Notes: generated from the letters alone by a model not told the origin. 45,123 nt of DNA from CAIJMI01 sp043798445 (GCA_043798445.1 JAZDOQ010000022.1:1-45123), one strand, 5' to 3'; positions 33,487 through 42,256 are shown, numbered from the stretch's first letter. Numbers and translations are program-made.

Positions 33487-35574
33487 ATGGCTGAACGTGC
33501 AGGTGGAAGATCAATACTATTTGGCTCCGGAGCACCGGAACCGCTTACTGGTCAATCGCGAGACATGTTTCGTATGCCAAACCCCCGTCGGTTCGAGCAA
33601 GGTGAAATGGATAGGTCACTTCGTGAACTTGCGGGACATACCGTTCCTCTCCGACTTGAATCATTTCAAGACAGAAAAAATCCGAAAGATGTATGGCGTG
33701 GTATTGCGCTTGGTGTTAAAAGTTTTAAAACTGGTCTGTCAGAACACAACGTTGCATATCTAACGGAAGACAAACAACTCGGTATTGCATTTCCTGAGCA
33801 TGTTGAGATCGTCACCCTAAAAGGATTAGGAGACAAACGACAGACCCATATGGAGCTTGTTGGACAACGGATCACCAACACCATGGAACATACCATGCTC
33901 GTCGGACTGGCAAAACGGCATCTGGAACGAGGAAAACCACTGGATATGAAGTGGCTTCAAGACACCTTTCAGACGACCTCTGTTGAAGGACTGAAAGATA
34001 TCATGGAACTTGATCAACAAGCCCTCAAAAAACATATTGGTGAAGCGTGGGTGGAGCTTGCATTTGGAAAAGTACTGCAACCCATGAAAGACACGGTAAA
34101 TCCCATCCGAGAAAAAATCGTTGCAACAAGAAATGCAGTAACGGCAAAACTTGAGCAGATGGCCGAACGAAAAATGTCCACAAAGCAAAAAGCCGTATCC
34201 ATCGCAGGGATCGTCATCATCGGTTCTCCACTTGTAGCAGGGTGTGTACCGACAACAATGTCACCGGAAACACCGACGATTCCATCAGTTACTGAAATGC
34301 CTTCAACACCAATTCCAACAGAAACAAAAGTACCTACTGATATTCCCATTTACTATCCAACGGAAACTGGACCTGAATCGAAACCAGAGGCGTCTGTCAT
34401 CTATCCGCAAGCGCTTTCTGTTGAGCAGGTACAAAGTCTCATGAAGGATAAGCCAAAACCGATGTCCGGAGAATTATTGAATGATCCCGGAGTAAAAGAG
34501 ATTGTCGCCCGGCACACAGAATGGGTACGGAGCGCAGGATTGAATGTTGATGTGGTTCCGGTTACCACGTCTGACGGACACTGGTTTATTGAACTGCAAA
34601 ACAAGGATGGATCCATTGCTGGATGGCTTAAGATTGCAGACACATCATCTCAATCAGGGTGGCGGTATGGAGAACAGCCAACGTATGATTCTCAATTCAA
34701 ACCAAGTAAGGACAAATTTACATTTGGCTTACCCGCACTTCACAACAAAAACAATCATTTTGAAATCCTGTATCAGGGGTTCCCGATTCTTGTAGAAATG
34801 AATGCAAAAGGTGAACCACAGTACTGGAACAACATTGCTGCCAAAGAAATGCAGAAGGTAGAAGGGGCAAAAATAATCGTAGCACAGGAATTTAAAGCAG
34901 GTATAACACCGGAAATGAAATATGAAGATTGCAACCAACTCCATGAAGACACCCTCACAGCAGAACTCACAGAACTTGTTACAAAAGAACATGCATGGCT
35001 TGACGCACAAGGCGTGACAGCGAGTATGATAGCAGCGCATGGAATGAGTGAAATCAGTCGACTACCCCTAAGCCCATATGAATCTGCACGCTTTCCCACA
35101 GCTTCACAATATTTGACTTCATGTTCTGTCCTTCATATGAACAATGGGACTGACATGTTTCTTCTTGGTATTGCAGTAAGAAACAATCTAAGTGATAACA
35201 TTGCAATTCTCCATTTTGGAATTGATGATACAGGACTATCCTACATAGCAAAAGGCGACCCCTCATTTGCTTCAGGATACAACAATTACTATAATTCTAA
35301 ATCGTTTTTTGATATCATAAAAAACTACACAAAACTAGAGGAATTTTATCGTATTGCACCTCAAATATTTATACCATTCCAATCATATCGACCAGAATGG
35401 TCTGAACCTTGGCAAAATACTGTTAAATACATGGAGGCATATTATAAAGGTGGATCCATCGTTGATTATTACAACGCAATCGGATGGAACACAGACGAAA
35501 AGGCCATTATCAACATAATAGAAACAATGGTCATTCCAACAAGATATATTCCACCAGGTACACCAAATAAATAA
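33487..35574 (+). CDS. Surface protein with cytoplasmic domain and internal lipobox
   Basis: 695 residues. Residues 1-222 look cytoplasmic (charged, helical), then KQKAVSIAGIVIIGSPLVAGC ends at Cys253 in a typical lipobox (LVAGC), then a Thr/Pro/Ser-rich linker (about 255-295) and an outer domain of about 400 residues, unrecognised. An internal ATG at 34159 (residue 225, MAERKMSTK) would give a perfect lipoprotein signal peptide. So either the whole chain is a single-pass protein or a second start makes a lipoprotein. The frame and the linker composition argue for one real gene. Confidence 0.75.
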   Translation: MAERAGGRSILFGSGAPEPLTGQSRDMFRMPNPRRFEQGEMDRSLRELAGHTVPLRLESFQDRKNPKDVWRGIALGVKSFKTGLSEHNVAYLTEDKQLGIAFPEHVEIVTLKGLGDKRQTHMELVGQRITNTMEHTMLVGLAKRHLERGKPLDMKWLQDTFQTTSVEGLKDIMELDQQALKKHIGEAWVELAFGKVLQPMKDTVNPIREKIVATRNAVTAKLEQMAERKMSTKQKAVSIAGIVIIGSPLVAGCVPTTMSPETPTIPSVTEMPSTPIPTETKVPTDIPIYYPTETGPESKPEASVIYPQALSVEQVQSLMKDKPKPMSGELLNDPGVKEIVARHTEWVRSAGLNVDVVPVTTSDGHWFIELQNKDGSIAGWLKIADTSSQSGWRYGEQPTYDSQFKPSKDKFTFGLPALHNKNNHFEILYQGFPILVEMNAKGEPQYWNNIAAKEMQKVEGAKIIVAQEFKAGITPEMKYEDCNQLHEDTLTAELTELVTKEHAWLDAQGVTASMIAAHGMSEISRLPLSPYESARFPTASQYLTSCSVLHMNNGTDMFLLGIAVRNNLSDNIAILHFGIDDTGLSYIAKGDPSFASGYNNYYNSKSFFDIIKNYTKLEEFYRIAPQIFIPFQSYRPEWSEPWQNTVKYMEAYYKGGSIVDYYNAIGWNTDEKAIINIIETMVIPTRYIPPGTPNK

Positions 35575-35633
35575 TTACCTAATTCAAAAAATTATTACTT
35601 CGTCACCTTTACGTAATCTTCTCATATAGTACA

Positions 35634-35663
35634 TTGTTCCCCATTCTTTTTTTGGTATATACT
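35634..35663 (+). promoter_or_regulatory. Promoter of a 148-residue exported protein
   Basis: TTGTTC (35634-35639), 18-base spacer, TATACT (35658-35663), 8 bases to ATG 35672: leaderless. Confidence 0.55.
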
Positions 35664-35671
35664 ATTTATAT

Positions 35672-36118
35672 ATGACACAAAAAAAGATATTCTTCATTAT
35701 TGTTAGTGTTTGTATCCTTGCAGCTCTTGTCTTTTTCTTCTTAACCAAGACTCCCATATCCCCCACGAAAACCACATCCTCTTCCTCAACACAGGAAAGG
35801 GTTCAGCAAGTGAAAACAACTGCATGGAATCCCAAACAAGGAGTGTTGACCGTAACCACGAATGATAAAAAAACATTTCAAATTAGCATAACCGTGCCAC
35901 AAACGAAAGTTATTATCCCTGTCACTAAGCCCGGTGAACCACGGTCGGAAGCACCTCTGATCACCCGAGCAGGAAATCAACGCTGGGAGCTTGCGTTTTG
36001 TCCTGGAGATACTGTACAAATTGTTGATGATACTATCAATCTAAATACACTTGATACCGCATCAATTATCACCGTAAAAGAACTACGAAATACGGGCAAT
36101 CGGGCATGTGCATGGTAA
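35672..36118 (+). CDS. Exported or membrane-anchored small protein, unknown
   Basis: 148 residues: an N-terminal membrane helix (about 5-25), a Ser/Thr-rich linker (30-45), and a predicted beta-rich outer domain with VLTVTTNDKKTFQISITVPQ. No family recognised. It lies in a run of exported-protein genes (33.5-40.8 kb). Confidence 0.65.
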   Translation: MTQKKIFFIIVSVCILAALVFFFLTKTPISPTKTTSSSSTQERVQQVKTTAWNPKQGVLTVTTNDKKTFQISITVPQTKVIIPVTKPGEPRSEAPLITRAGNQRWELAFCPGDTVQIVDDTINLNTLDTASIITVKELRNTGNRACAW

Positions 36119-36148
36119 TAATCAATCAGCTAGTGAAAAATATATAAG

Positions 36149-36154
36149 TATGAT
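36149..36154 (+). promoter_or_regulatory. -10 element of the Cys-rich protein gene
   Basis: TATGAT 17 bases before the ATG at 36172; the -35 region is weak, so this call is tentative. The resulting leader would be about 10 bases. Confidence 0.35.
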
Positions 36155-36171
36155 ATGGTAAAAATATCCGT

Positions 36172-39066
36172 ATGAAACGCATACTTAGACACCTGATTCT
36201 TCCCCTGTTGCTCCTTCTTTTTTTCTTGTTTGCTCCCTCAACACGACAACAGGTACATGCGGCCTGTTCCTGTTCATTTTATGTCTGTTCCGGAACGTGC
36301 TATGTCGGTAACATTGAAGGCACTTGTAAAACGGATGGAACGCAAACAGGATGGGAGTGTATATATTGTACTGTATACAATGATACAATGTGTACTTGTG
36401 GATGTGTTGAAACGAAGAGTGGTGGATATTGCAGAACATGCCCTACCAACACCCCAACCAAGACTCCTACTCCGACAATTAATATTACTAATTTATGCGA
36501 AAAACCACTTGGAACCAAACGATGTTGCACGTCAGGGACAAGTACTGGAACACAAACATGTGTAGACCAAGGTGACAATGAATACGATTGGGGGACATGC
36601 TTTTTATGCGGATTAACATCAACTACATGCTGTAAAGATGCTACCTGCTACACCAAATGTGCATGTGCAAGTACGACGACCATTGGAAATGTTTGCACCG
36701 ATTCTTGTGGAAATTCGTGTGCAGGAACAAAATGCGAAGCTGACGGATCATCCTGCAATACCGACACCTGTTGTGGAGATTGTGTAAATCAAAAATGTTG
36801 TACATATAAAAGCTGTGCCTGTGCAGCAACAACATATAAGGGATCAACTTGTAATGATTGTGGCTCGAGCTGTTCAGGAACGCTCTGTCGCCCATCAGGA
36901 ACAGCATATGGTGGCAGCACTGCCTATTGCTGTTCCGGCTGTTCCACAAACGGAATATGCACCGATGCGTGGTGTAACACATCAGTATGTCCTGCGGGTT
37001 GTTACACTAATACCTGTAGTGGTAGTGGACCCGGTGTATGCAAACCATATTGCGATGCAGCTCACGGCTCAACAACAGCACCGAGCCAGCAATGTCCATA
37101 TGGATGTATTCCATCCATAACTGGTGGGTCATGTATCCCGCCTCCCACACCACCTCCTGGTAAATGTGTAGACAAAACATACACCTGCAACCCAAGTGCC
37201 ACGAACTTTACATGCACCCCAGCATGTGATGCAGACCAAAATTGTGTAAGTACAAGCGCTGCATGCACTCCTCCAATAATTCCAACGCTCCCAAAAACAT
37301 GTAGTCAATATGGTCCCGTATATCAGTGCAATGATTATGTAACCTCATATAAGTGTATGCAGGAAGGGAGCACATGGCTATGGTCTTTTTATTCAAATTG
37401 CACATACAAATGTGCAAGGAGCACAAATACCCCTCTTGTAAAATGTGCGTTAAGTTCATATTACGGAACCCCGGTCGGCCAATGCTGTGCAAATAACGAT
37501 ATTCCATATTGTAGAACAGACTGTACTCCTTGTGCTAATCCTGTTAACACCTATGAAGTTAAATGTTGGCAAAATCTGGACACATATTTATTTTGGAAGG
37601 GTGATAGTAACAATCCTGACTACGCACCAATCTCTTCTGTTTGTGTCCAAGAAACCCAATGTGCTGCATGTACCAATCCTCCCTGTGAATTTTGCACTGA
37701 CATCACGGAAACCTGTGGCGGAGATGCGTTCTGTACTACACCTGAGGTCTCACATATTGATAACTGCAATCATGTCTTTTGCGGACCAACCTGCGTTCCT
37801 ACTAGTCCAACTGACCCTACCCCCACACCCTGTGTTCCTTCTTGCTCCTGTGCCACCGAGTGTATAGGAAGTGGCAATTATTGTACCGGTGATTGCGGCG
37901 CAACTTGTCCAGGAACCAAGGCTTGTTCGGGTACGCTCTCTGCAAAAGCAGTCCTGGCAGGTGCTGATACAAGCTGCAACACCCTTGGCGCATCTGCCAA
38001 CGCACTTATTAACACGTCATTTTCCTTTTCCCCTGCTGTTTCTCCTGCATCAAAAATTCAAACAGGCAGCACTCCTGTTTCCTGGACCGGCGTCACCACA
38101 ACGGGAACGACCAATTATGCCGTCAATGCTATTCCTCCCGGACAGTATATACAGGCAAACGTCTGTGTCTCAACAAACGGAGGAACAACATGGACACAGG
38201 CAAGCGCGGGAACCCTCGCAGATGGAGGATCGCTTTTGTTTGTCGTTGGATACAAAGAACAAACCGGATGGGTGCAAACACAAAGCGGTGATGTGTATGC
38301 TGCAGCAAGACTTGTTTCTTCCATTCCCGACACGGCAACAAATCCATATTTTGTTTTTGATGATCCTGTCAATATCGGTTCTGCCGGCATCGTCACCTAC
38401 GGAACAACGTATGATTTCTCACTCTCAACAGCCAATCGTGGAAATACAAAAATTTCAACGAAGGGTTGGCTCACGAAACAAACATACGCTCCCGTTCACT
38501 GGTATGACCAATTTGCAAGCCGTATGGATATTCCGGGAACTGCAACAGCAATCACGCCCGACCCATTGGGCATATCAAAACCAACATGCACCAAAAACCC
38601 CTGTATATTCTACGCAGATGGAGATCTTGTAACTGAAACAACCAGATGGGATTACGGCAGCATACGACAGGTAATCATCTTCGTCAACGGCAATCTTACC
38701 ATTAAAAACCCAATCATCGTTGCAAACGGCGGATTTTTTGCATTCATCGTCAATGGAAACATCACCATTGATCCTGCTGTGGGAAGAGCGTGGAACAACG
38801 CCACGAAAAGTCTTGACGGCATCTATATTGCAACAACCGCTAACCACACAGGCACCTTCAAAGCCGGCGCAAGCACCAATCTGGGGACAGAACGCCTAAA
38901 CATCCGCGGTATGGTGATTGCAGATAAATTCCTATTGGAGCGCGATCTTGGCATCAACAACAATACATCACCGGCGGAAAATTTTATCTTCAACCCGCAA
39001 CTTCTATTTACCATGCCTGATGAAATGAAAGAAATCCCCTATGTCTGGCAGGAAGTTGCACCATGA
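36172..39066 (+). CDS. Large cysteine-rich secreted protein
   Basis: 964 residues: a signal peptide (1-30, cleavage likely at VHA-A), then a region to about 590 with about 88 Cys (roughly one in six or seven residues), many as CC or CxC pairs in short imperfect units, broken by Thr/Pro linkers, then a C-terminal beta-rich domain (about 590-964) with repeated IIFVNGNLTIKNP-type strands suggestive of a right-handed beta-helix. The Cys part should be locked by disulfides outside the cell or bind metal. I know no precise homologue. Ends 27 bp before the convergent ArsR-like gene. Confidence 0.75.
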   Translation: MKRILRHLILPLLLLLFFLFAPSTRQQVHAACSCSFYVCSGTCYVGNIEGTCKTDGTQTGWECIYCTVYNDTMCTCGCVETKSGGYCRTCPTNTPTKTPTPTINITNLCEKPLGTKRCCTSGTSTGTQTCVDQGDNEYDWGTCFLCGLTSTTCCKDATCYTKCACASTTTIGNVCTDSCGNSCAGTKCEADGSSCNTDTCCGDCVNQKCCTYKSCACAATTYKGSTCNDCGSSCSGTLCRPSGTAYGGSTAYCCSGCSTNGICTDAWCNTSVCPAGCYTNTCSGSGPGVCKPYCDAAHGSTTAPSQQCPYGCIPSITGGSCIPPPTPPPGKCVDKTYTCNPSATNFTCTPACDADQNCVSTSAACTPPIIPTLPKTCSQYGPVYQCNDYVTSYKCMQEGSTWLWSFYSNCTYKCARSTNTPLVKCALSSYYGTPVGQCCANNDIPYCRTDCTPCANPVNTYEVKCWQNLDTYLFWKGDSNNPDYAPISSVCVQETQCAACTNPPCEFCTDITETCGGDAFCTTPEVSHIDNCNHVFCGPTCVPTSPTDPTPTPCVPSCSCATECIGSGNYCTGDCGATCPGTKACSGTLSAKAVLAGADTSCNTLGASANALINTSFSFSPAVSPASKIQTGSTPVSWTGVTTTGTTNYAVNAIPPGQYIQANVCVSTNGGTTWTQASAGTLADGGSLLFVVGYKEQTGWVQTQSGDVYAAARLVSSIPDTATNPYFVFDDPVNIGSAGIVTYGTTYDFSLSTANRGNTKISTKGWLTKQTYAPVHWYDQFASRMDIPGTATAITPDPLGISKPTCTKNPCIFYADGDLVTETTRWDYGSIRQVIIFVNGNLTIKNPIIVANGGFFAFIVNGNITIDPAVGRAWNNATKSLDGIYIATTANHTGTFKAGASTNLGTERLNIRGMVIADKFLLERDLGINNNTSPAENFIFNPQLLFTMPDEMKEIPYVWQEVAP

Positions 39067-39093
39067 AGGACTAAACCGATATCTCCCTCCCCG

Positions 39094-39447
39094 CTATTTC
39101 AACCGCTTCAGCAGACTCTGATGATAATACGGCGTATCGACAAGCATCCGAAAAAGTTCAAAGAATCCCCGGTCAATGAGATGATAATAGACTTCCCTTC
39201 CCATTTCCCGCTTCCCCACCCATCCGCTTTTTTCTAATATTTTTATATGATGAGATGCGAGGTTCTGTGCTTCATCAATGTCCGCCACTATCTCATGCAA
39301 GGGCAATTCTCCGTGGGCAAGGGTATAGATGATGGCAAGCCGAATCTCATGCGCCGGTCCCTTCATCTTTTTTTCAAACAACCGCGTTTTTTCCTTGAGA
39401 CGAATTCCGGTGAGCATATAGTTCCATAGTATCACAAGAAGAAACAT
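39094..39447 (-). CDS. ArsR-family winged-helix regulator
   Basis: 117 residues from ATG 39447; AGAGGA lies 11 bases upstream. ArsR-type HTH: EIRLAIIYTLAHGELPLHEIV, then the recognition helix region AQNLASHHIKILEKSGWVGKREMGREVYYHL. No metal-binding ELCVC motif is visible, so it senses something else. The first residues (MFLLVILWNYMLTG) are oddly hydrophobic; ATG 39417 would give a normal ArsR N-terminus. It diverges from the KDDL-repeat gene at 39501, and may regulate it. Confidence 0.8.
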   Translation of the reverse strand: MFLLVILWNYMLTGIRLKEKTRLFEKKMKGPAHEIRLAIIYTLAHGELPLHEIVADIDEAQNLASHHIKILEKSGWVGKREMGREVYYHLIDRGFFELFRMLVDTPYYHQSLLKRLK

Positions 39448-39465
39448 ATATTTCATATTCCTCTA

Positions 39466-39494
39466 TTGACAACATATATTTCACGTCATAAAGT
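39466..39494 (+). promoter_or_regulatory. Promoter of the KDDL-repeat gene
   Basis: TTGACA (39466-39471), 17-base spacer, TAAAGT (39489-39494), 6 bases to ATG 39501: leaderless with consensus -35. It lies within the upstream region of the divergent ArsR-like gene, so autoregulation by that protein is possible. Confidence 0.65.
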
Positions 39495-39500
39495 AATGAC

Positions 39501-39803
39501 ATGAGAAAATCTATGACAAATTTATATCATATCGACGACATGAAAAAGTTAATCAAAAACGTTCTTAAAGAAGAACGCGTTGCTACCAAGGATGACCTCA
39601 AGGGCTTTGCTACCAAGGATGACCTCAAAAATTATGCGAATAAAGATGATCTCATTAGTTTTAAAGATGAAATTCTTCATGAACTTCAAGGAATACGGGT
39701 TGATATGGATATTCTTACTGAATATAAAGACCAAATCGAAGATCATGATGTACGCATTGAACGTCTTGAAAAACACCCTCATTTGACTCAACCAATAGCC
39801 TAA
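39501..39803 (+). CDS. Coiled-coil protein with KDDL repeats
   Basis: 100 residues, all helical by composition. A nine-residue unit (ATKDDLKxF) occurs three times (about 28-54), and at the DNA level 20 identical bases recur at 39582-39601 and 39609-39628, 27 bases apart, so the repeat copied recently. The C-terminal half (DEILHELQGIRVDMDILTEY) looks like a coiled coil. Proteins with these repeats are common in mobile-element neighbourhoods; function unknown. Confidence 0.65.
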   Translation: MRKSMTNLYHIDDMKKLIKNVLKEERVATKDDLKGFATKDDLKNYANKDDLISFKDEILHELQGIRVDMDILTEYKDQIEDHDVRIERLEKHPHLTQPIA

Positions 39804-39829
39804 CGAAGAAAAATAATTCCGCTCGAAGG

Positions 39830-40010
39830 GTGTAAAGGTTTTCCCCGGTTGAAACTAATCGGTAGGACTGATCATCCCGCCACGGCGGGACGATACGTAT
39901 TGTCCTGTTGCGTTTGATAAATATAACAAACGCTTACCTCATTGTATGAGAAATTTGTAGAGGAAAAATCGCTTTACAAATTCCCAACGAGCATACTAAC
40001 AATAGGACAA
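39830..40010 (-). ncRNA. Structured intergenic region, possible non-coding RNA
   Basis: This is the bulk of the 303-bp gap between the KDDL gene and tRNA-Tyr. It holds five clean stems: 39871-39880/39885-39894 (GC-rich), 39910-39916/39927-39933, 39938-39942/39946-39950, 39952-39959/39975-39982, and an outer pair 39900-39906/40004-40010. A minus-strand promoter (TTGACA/TATTGT) at 39999-40027 could transcribe it, though that would leave the outer pair only partly transcribed. No resemblance to tmRNA, RNase P or SRP RNA was found. Strand is uncertain. Confidence 0.3.
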
Positions 40011-40027
40011 AAAAAGACACGTGTCAA
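39999..40027 (-). promoter_or_regulatory. Candidate promoter of the structured region
   Basis: Minus strand: TTGACA (40022-40027), 17-base spacer, TATTGT (39999-40004). Good -35, moderate -10. Points away from the tRNA genes into the structured segment. Confidence 0.45.
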
Positions 40028-40090
40028 GTAAAAATATTACAAATTAATTATTCTCTGTAACCGCTCATGGAAAGGGTCGAATTTTTACGA

Positions 40091-40096
40091 TATAAT
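40091..40096 (+). promoter_or_regulatory. -10 element for the tRNA-Tyr/tRNA-Thr pair
   Basis: TATAAT 10 bases before the tRNA-Tyr 5' end; the -35 region (around 40068) is a weak match. Confidence 0.5.
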
Positions 40097-40106
40097 GACA
40101 TCTGTT

Positions 40107-40194
40107 GTCAGGATGCCGGAGTGGACAATCGGATCAGTCTGTAAAACTGACGCCTTAACGGGCTACCCAGGTTCGAATCCTGGTCCTGACACCA
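40107..40194 (+). tRNA. tRNA-Tyr (GTA)
   Basis: Perfect 7-bp acceptor GTCAGGA/TCCTGAC, anticodon loop CTGTAAA with GTA at 40141-40143, long class II variable arm, normal T-loop TTCGAAT, CCA encoded at 40192-40194. Confidence 0.97.
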
Positions 40195-40204
40195 TAAAAC
40201 TCAT

Positions 40205-40279
40205 GCCGAGATAGCTCAGTGGTAGAGCAACTGTTTTGTAAACAGTAGGTCCGGGGTCCGAATCCCCGCCTCGGCTCCA
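40205..40279 (+). tRNA. tRNA-Thr (TGT)
   Basis: Anticodon stem ACTGT/ACAGT, loop TTTGTAA (anticodon TGT). D-arm and acceptor are present with one A-C mismatch at the base of the acceptor. CCA encoded at 40277-40279. The T-loop is TCCGAAT, so position 55 is C where T is almost universal. 10 bp after tRNA-Tyr, likely co-transcribed. Confidence 0.95.
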
Positions 40280-40298
40280 TCTTTTCTTCATTACCCTC

Positions 40299-40328
40299 TT
40301 GCAAAACCAAACCTTTTATATATATAGT
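40299..40328 (+). promoter_or_regulatory. Promoter of the 164-residue exported protein
   Basis: TTGCAA (40299-40304), 18-base spacer, TATAGT (40323-40328), 8 bases to ATG 40337: leaderless. Confidence 0.6.
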
Positions 40329-40336
40329 AAGTATAT

Positions 40337-40831
40337 ATGGAAAACGAAAAACCTATTTCTCAAGAGGGTGAAACCTCAAGCGTATACATCATTGGCGCCG
40401 TTATCGTCGTTGCCATCATCATTGCAGGAGTGTTGCTTTGGCCAAAACCAAAACCAGCAACGACCACTTCAACCACCCCAGTAGTTGAAGAAAAAGCAAT
40501 GATTACAAAACTTTCATGCGATAAGCAGTGGTTTAATCCGATGATCGGATTTCCAAAATATTACTTATCTGCAGAAGGAGGAGCACTCCTGACAGCCAAA
40601 GGAGTCACTTGTACGTTCACCGTCACAGCAAATACAGACGGCAAAGTGCTGACAACGGAAAGCATACCAGCAGTGCTTCGGGCAGCAGAAGAACGGGGCG
40701 GACAGACATTCCAATGCACAACCAAAGCACTTGAACTTATTAAAGGCGCAGCAGTCACCATGACAACTCTTGTCAAAGACAATCAGGGAGCAACAGCATC
40801 TTGTGCGGCGGGAACGATGATCCTTCCATAA
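40337..40831 (+). CDS. Single-pass exported protein, unknown
   Basis: 164 residues: short acidic N-terminus, one membrane helix (about 17-36), Thr-rich linker, and an outer domain of about 115 residues with four Cys (near 56, 92, 132 and 156), probably two disulfides. No family recognised. Ends 22 bp before a strong terminator. Confidence 0.7.
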   Translation: MENEKPISQEGETSSVYIIGAVIVVAIIIAGVLLWPKPKPATTTSTTPVVEEKAMITKLSCDKQWFNPMIGFPKYYLSAEGGALLTAKGVTCTFTVTANTDGKVLTTESIPAVLRAAEERGGQTFQCTTKALELIKGAAVTMTTLVKDNQGATASCAAGTMILP

Positions 40832-40853
40832 CGAATTAAAAAATAGTATATAT

Positions 40854-40886
40854 AAAAAACACGGAAAGCAATTTCCGTGTTTTTTT
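40854..40886 (+). terminator. Rho-independent terminator, probably bidirectional
   Basis: Stem ACACGGAAA/TTTCCGTGT with a 4-base GCAA loop and T7 on the plus strand; six A precede it, so it can work both ways. Ends the transcript from 40337. Confidence 0.85.
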
Positions 40887-41000
40887 ATGAATTTTCTTTT
40901 CCCCTATTACTGTCCGCACTGATGTAAGAAAAACTGGATGTCGCGCCGCATAGCGCCGTTCCATGATTCATCAACTGAACACCCACTTGTTCATATTATT

Positions 41001-41031
41001 TAGCTTCGCAAGGCGTGGCCTTGCGAAGCTA
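41001..41031. terminator. Long perfect hairpin after the threonine operon
   Basis: 14-bp perfect arms (41001-41014 with 41018-41031) around a 3-base loop GTG, followed on plus by GTTTTT. It lies 4 bp after the kbl stop (minus strand), where it could act as an mRNA 3'-end structure; the U-tract is on the plus side. Confidence 0.6.
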
Positions 41032-41035
41032 GTTT

Positions 41036-42247
41036 TTAGATAATTCCGAGTTCTTTTCCTACCTTAGCAAATGCGGTAATACCGAAATCCAAATCTTTCT
41101 TTGTGTGACTGGCTGATGGCATAACACGGATGCGTGCTTTGCCAAGAGCCACCATCGGGAATTTAATTGGAGTAGCAAACACTTTGTGTTCGAAAAGCTT
41201 TGCGCTAAAGGTCTTAGCAAGGTTTTCATCCCCGATCATAACCGGGGTGATGGGCGTTTCTGACACTCCGGTATTAAATCCAAGTTTGGTAAATTCTTTT
41301 CGTAAATACATACCATTCGCCCAAACTTTTTTGACCAATGCATCTGACTTCATGAGCATTTTGATAGCTTCTATCAGTGCTGCAGCATCTGGAACGGTGA
41401 GTCCTGTTGAAAATGAAAACGGTCGTCCCTTTTGACGGTAGTATTCAACAAGTTCCCTCTTTCCGGCAATGACTCCTCCCATGACACCAAACGCTTTACT
41501 AAATGTTCCCACCTCAATATCTACCTGTCCATGAAGCTTGAAGTGATCAACAATACCCCGTCCATGACTTCCTAACACTCCTTCACCATGCGCATCATCA
41601 GTCATAGTGATAGCGCCGTATTTTTTTGCAAGTTTCACAATTGCAGGAAGCGGCGCGATATCGCCATCCATGGAAAAGACTCCATCAGTCACAATTAATA
41701 CCAATCGTTTACTTCCATCTGTTTTGGGCATTTCTGCAAGTGGTTGGATTTCCTGCAGTTTTTTCTCCAAATCTGCCATATCAGTATGTTTGTAAATAAA
41801 CTTGTTTGAAATCTGTGCAATTTTTACCGCATCAATAATAGAGGCATGATTGAGCTCATCAGAAATGACAATATCTTCTTTTCCCATGATGGCCTGAATA
41901 GCAATAATATTTGCAATAAACCCACTCTGTACAACAAGTGCAGCTTCACTTTTTTTGAATTTCGCAGTTATTTCCTCCAGTTGAATATGCAACACGTTTG
42001 TGCCGGAAAGCGCGCGCACCGCTCCCGGTCCGACACCATATTTCTTGATGGCCGCAATTGCTGCACGGCGGAGCCGTGGGTGTGCTGCGAGTCCAAGATA
42101 ATTATTAGAACAAAAGTTCAACACTTTTTTCCCATGAACGGTAAGCCACGCTCCTTGTGGTGATTCAACAGTACGAATATTGTTATATAACCCTTTCTCT
42201 TTCATGGTCGCAATCTGGTCATAAAATGGTTGTAATGGATCTGTCAT
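41036..42247 (-). CDS. kbl: Glycine C-acetyltransferase (2-amino-3-ketobutyrate CoA ligase)
   Basis: 403 residues, fold-type I PLP enzyme of the alpha-oxoamine synthase family. SNNYLGL at 47-53, NHASIIDA near 133-140, DDAHGEGVLG near 217-226 and the PLP lysine K251 in TFSKAFG. BioF-like enzymes share these motifs, but pairing with a threonine dehydrogenase gene 9 bp upstream favours Kbl. Converts 2-amino-3-ketobutyrate and CoA to glycine and acetyl-CoA. A strong AAGGAGG site precedes the ATG, overlapping the end of the dehydrogenase gene. Confidence 0.9.
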   Translation of the reverse strand: MTDPLQPFYDQIATMKEKGLYNNIRTVESPQGAWLTVHGKKVLNFCSNNYLGLAAHPRLRRAAIAAIKKYGVGPGAVRALSGTNVLHIQLEEITAKFKKSEAALVVQSGFIANIIAIQAIMGKEDIVISDELNHASIIDAVKIAQISNKFIYKHTDMADLEKKLQEIQPLAEMPKTDGSKRLVLIVTDGVFSMDGDIAPLPAIVKLAKKYGAITMTDDAHGEGVLGSHGRGIVDHFKLHGQVDIEVGTFSKAFGVMGGVIAGKRELVEYYRQKGRPFSFSTGLTVPDAAALIEAIKMLMKSDALVKKVWANGMYLRKEFTKLGFNTGVSETPITPVMIGDENLAKTFSAKLFEHKVFATPIKFPMVALGKARIRVMPSASHTKKDLDFGITAFAKVGKELGII

Positions 42248-42256
42248 ATTCCTCCT

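Noticed and set aside
36185..37507. Antisense and alternate-frame open frames over the Cys-rich gene
   Set aside because: The high TGT/TGC content creates long shadow frames; only the plus frame has a signal peptide and domain structure.
39830..40010. tmRNA, RNase P RNA, 6S or SRP RNA in the structured gap
   Set aside because: None of their conserved sequence blocks could be found on either strand.
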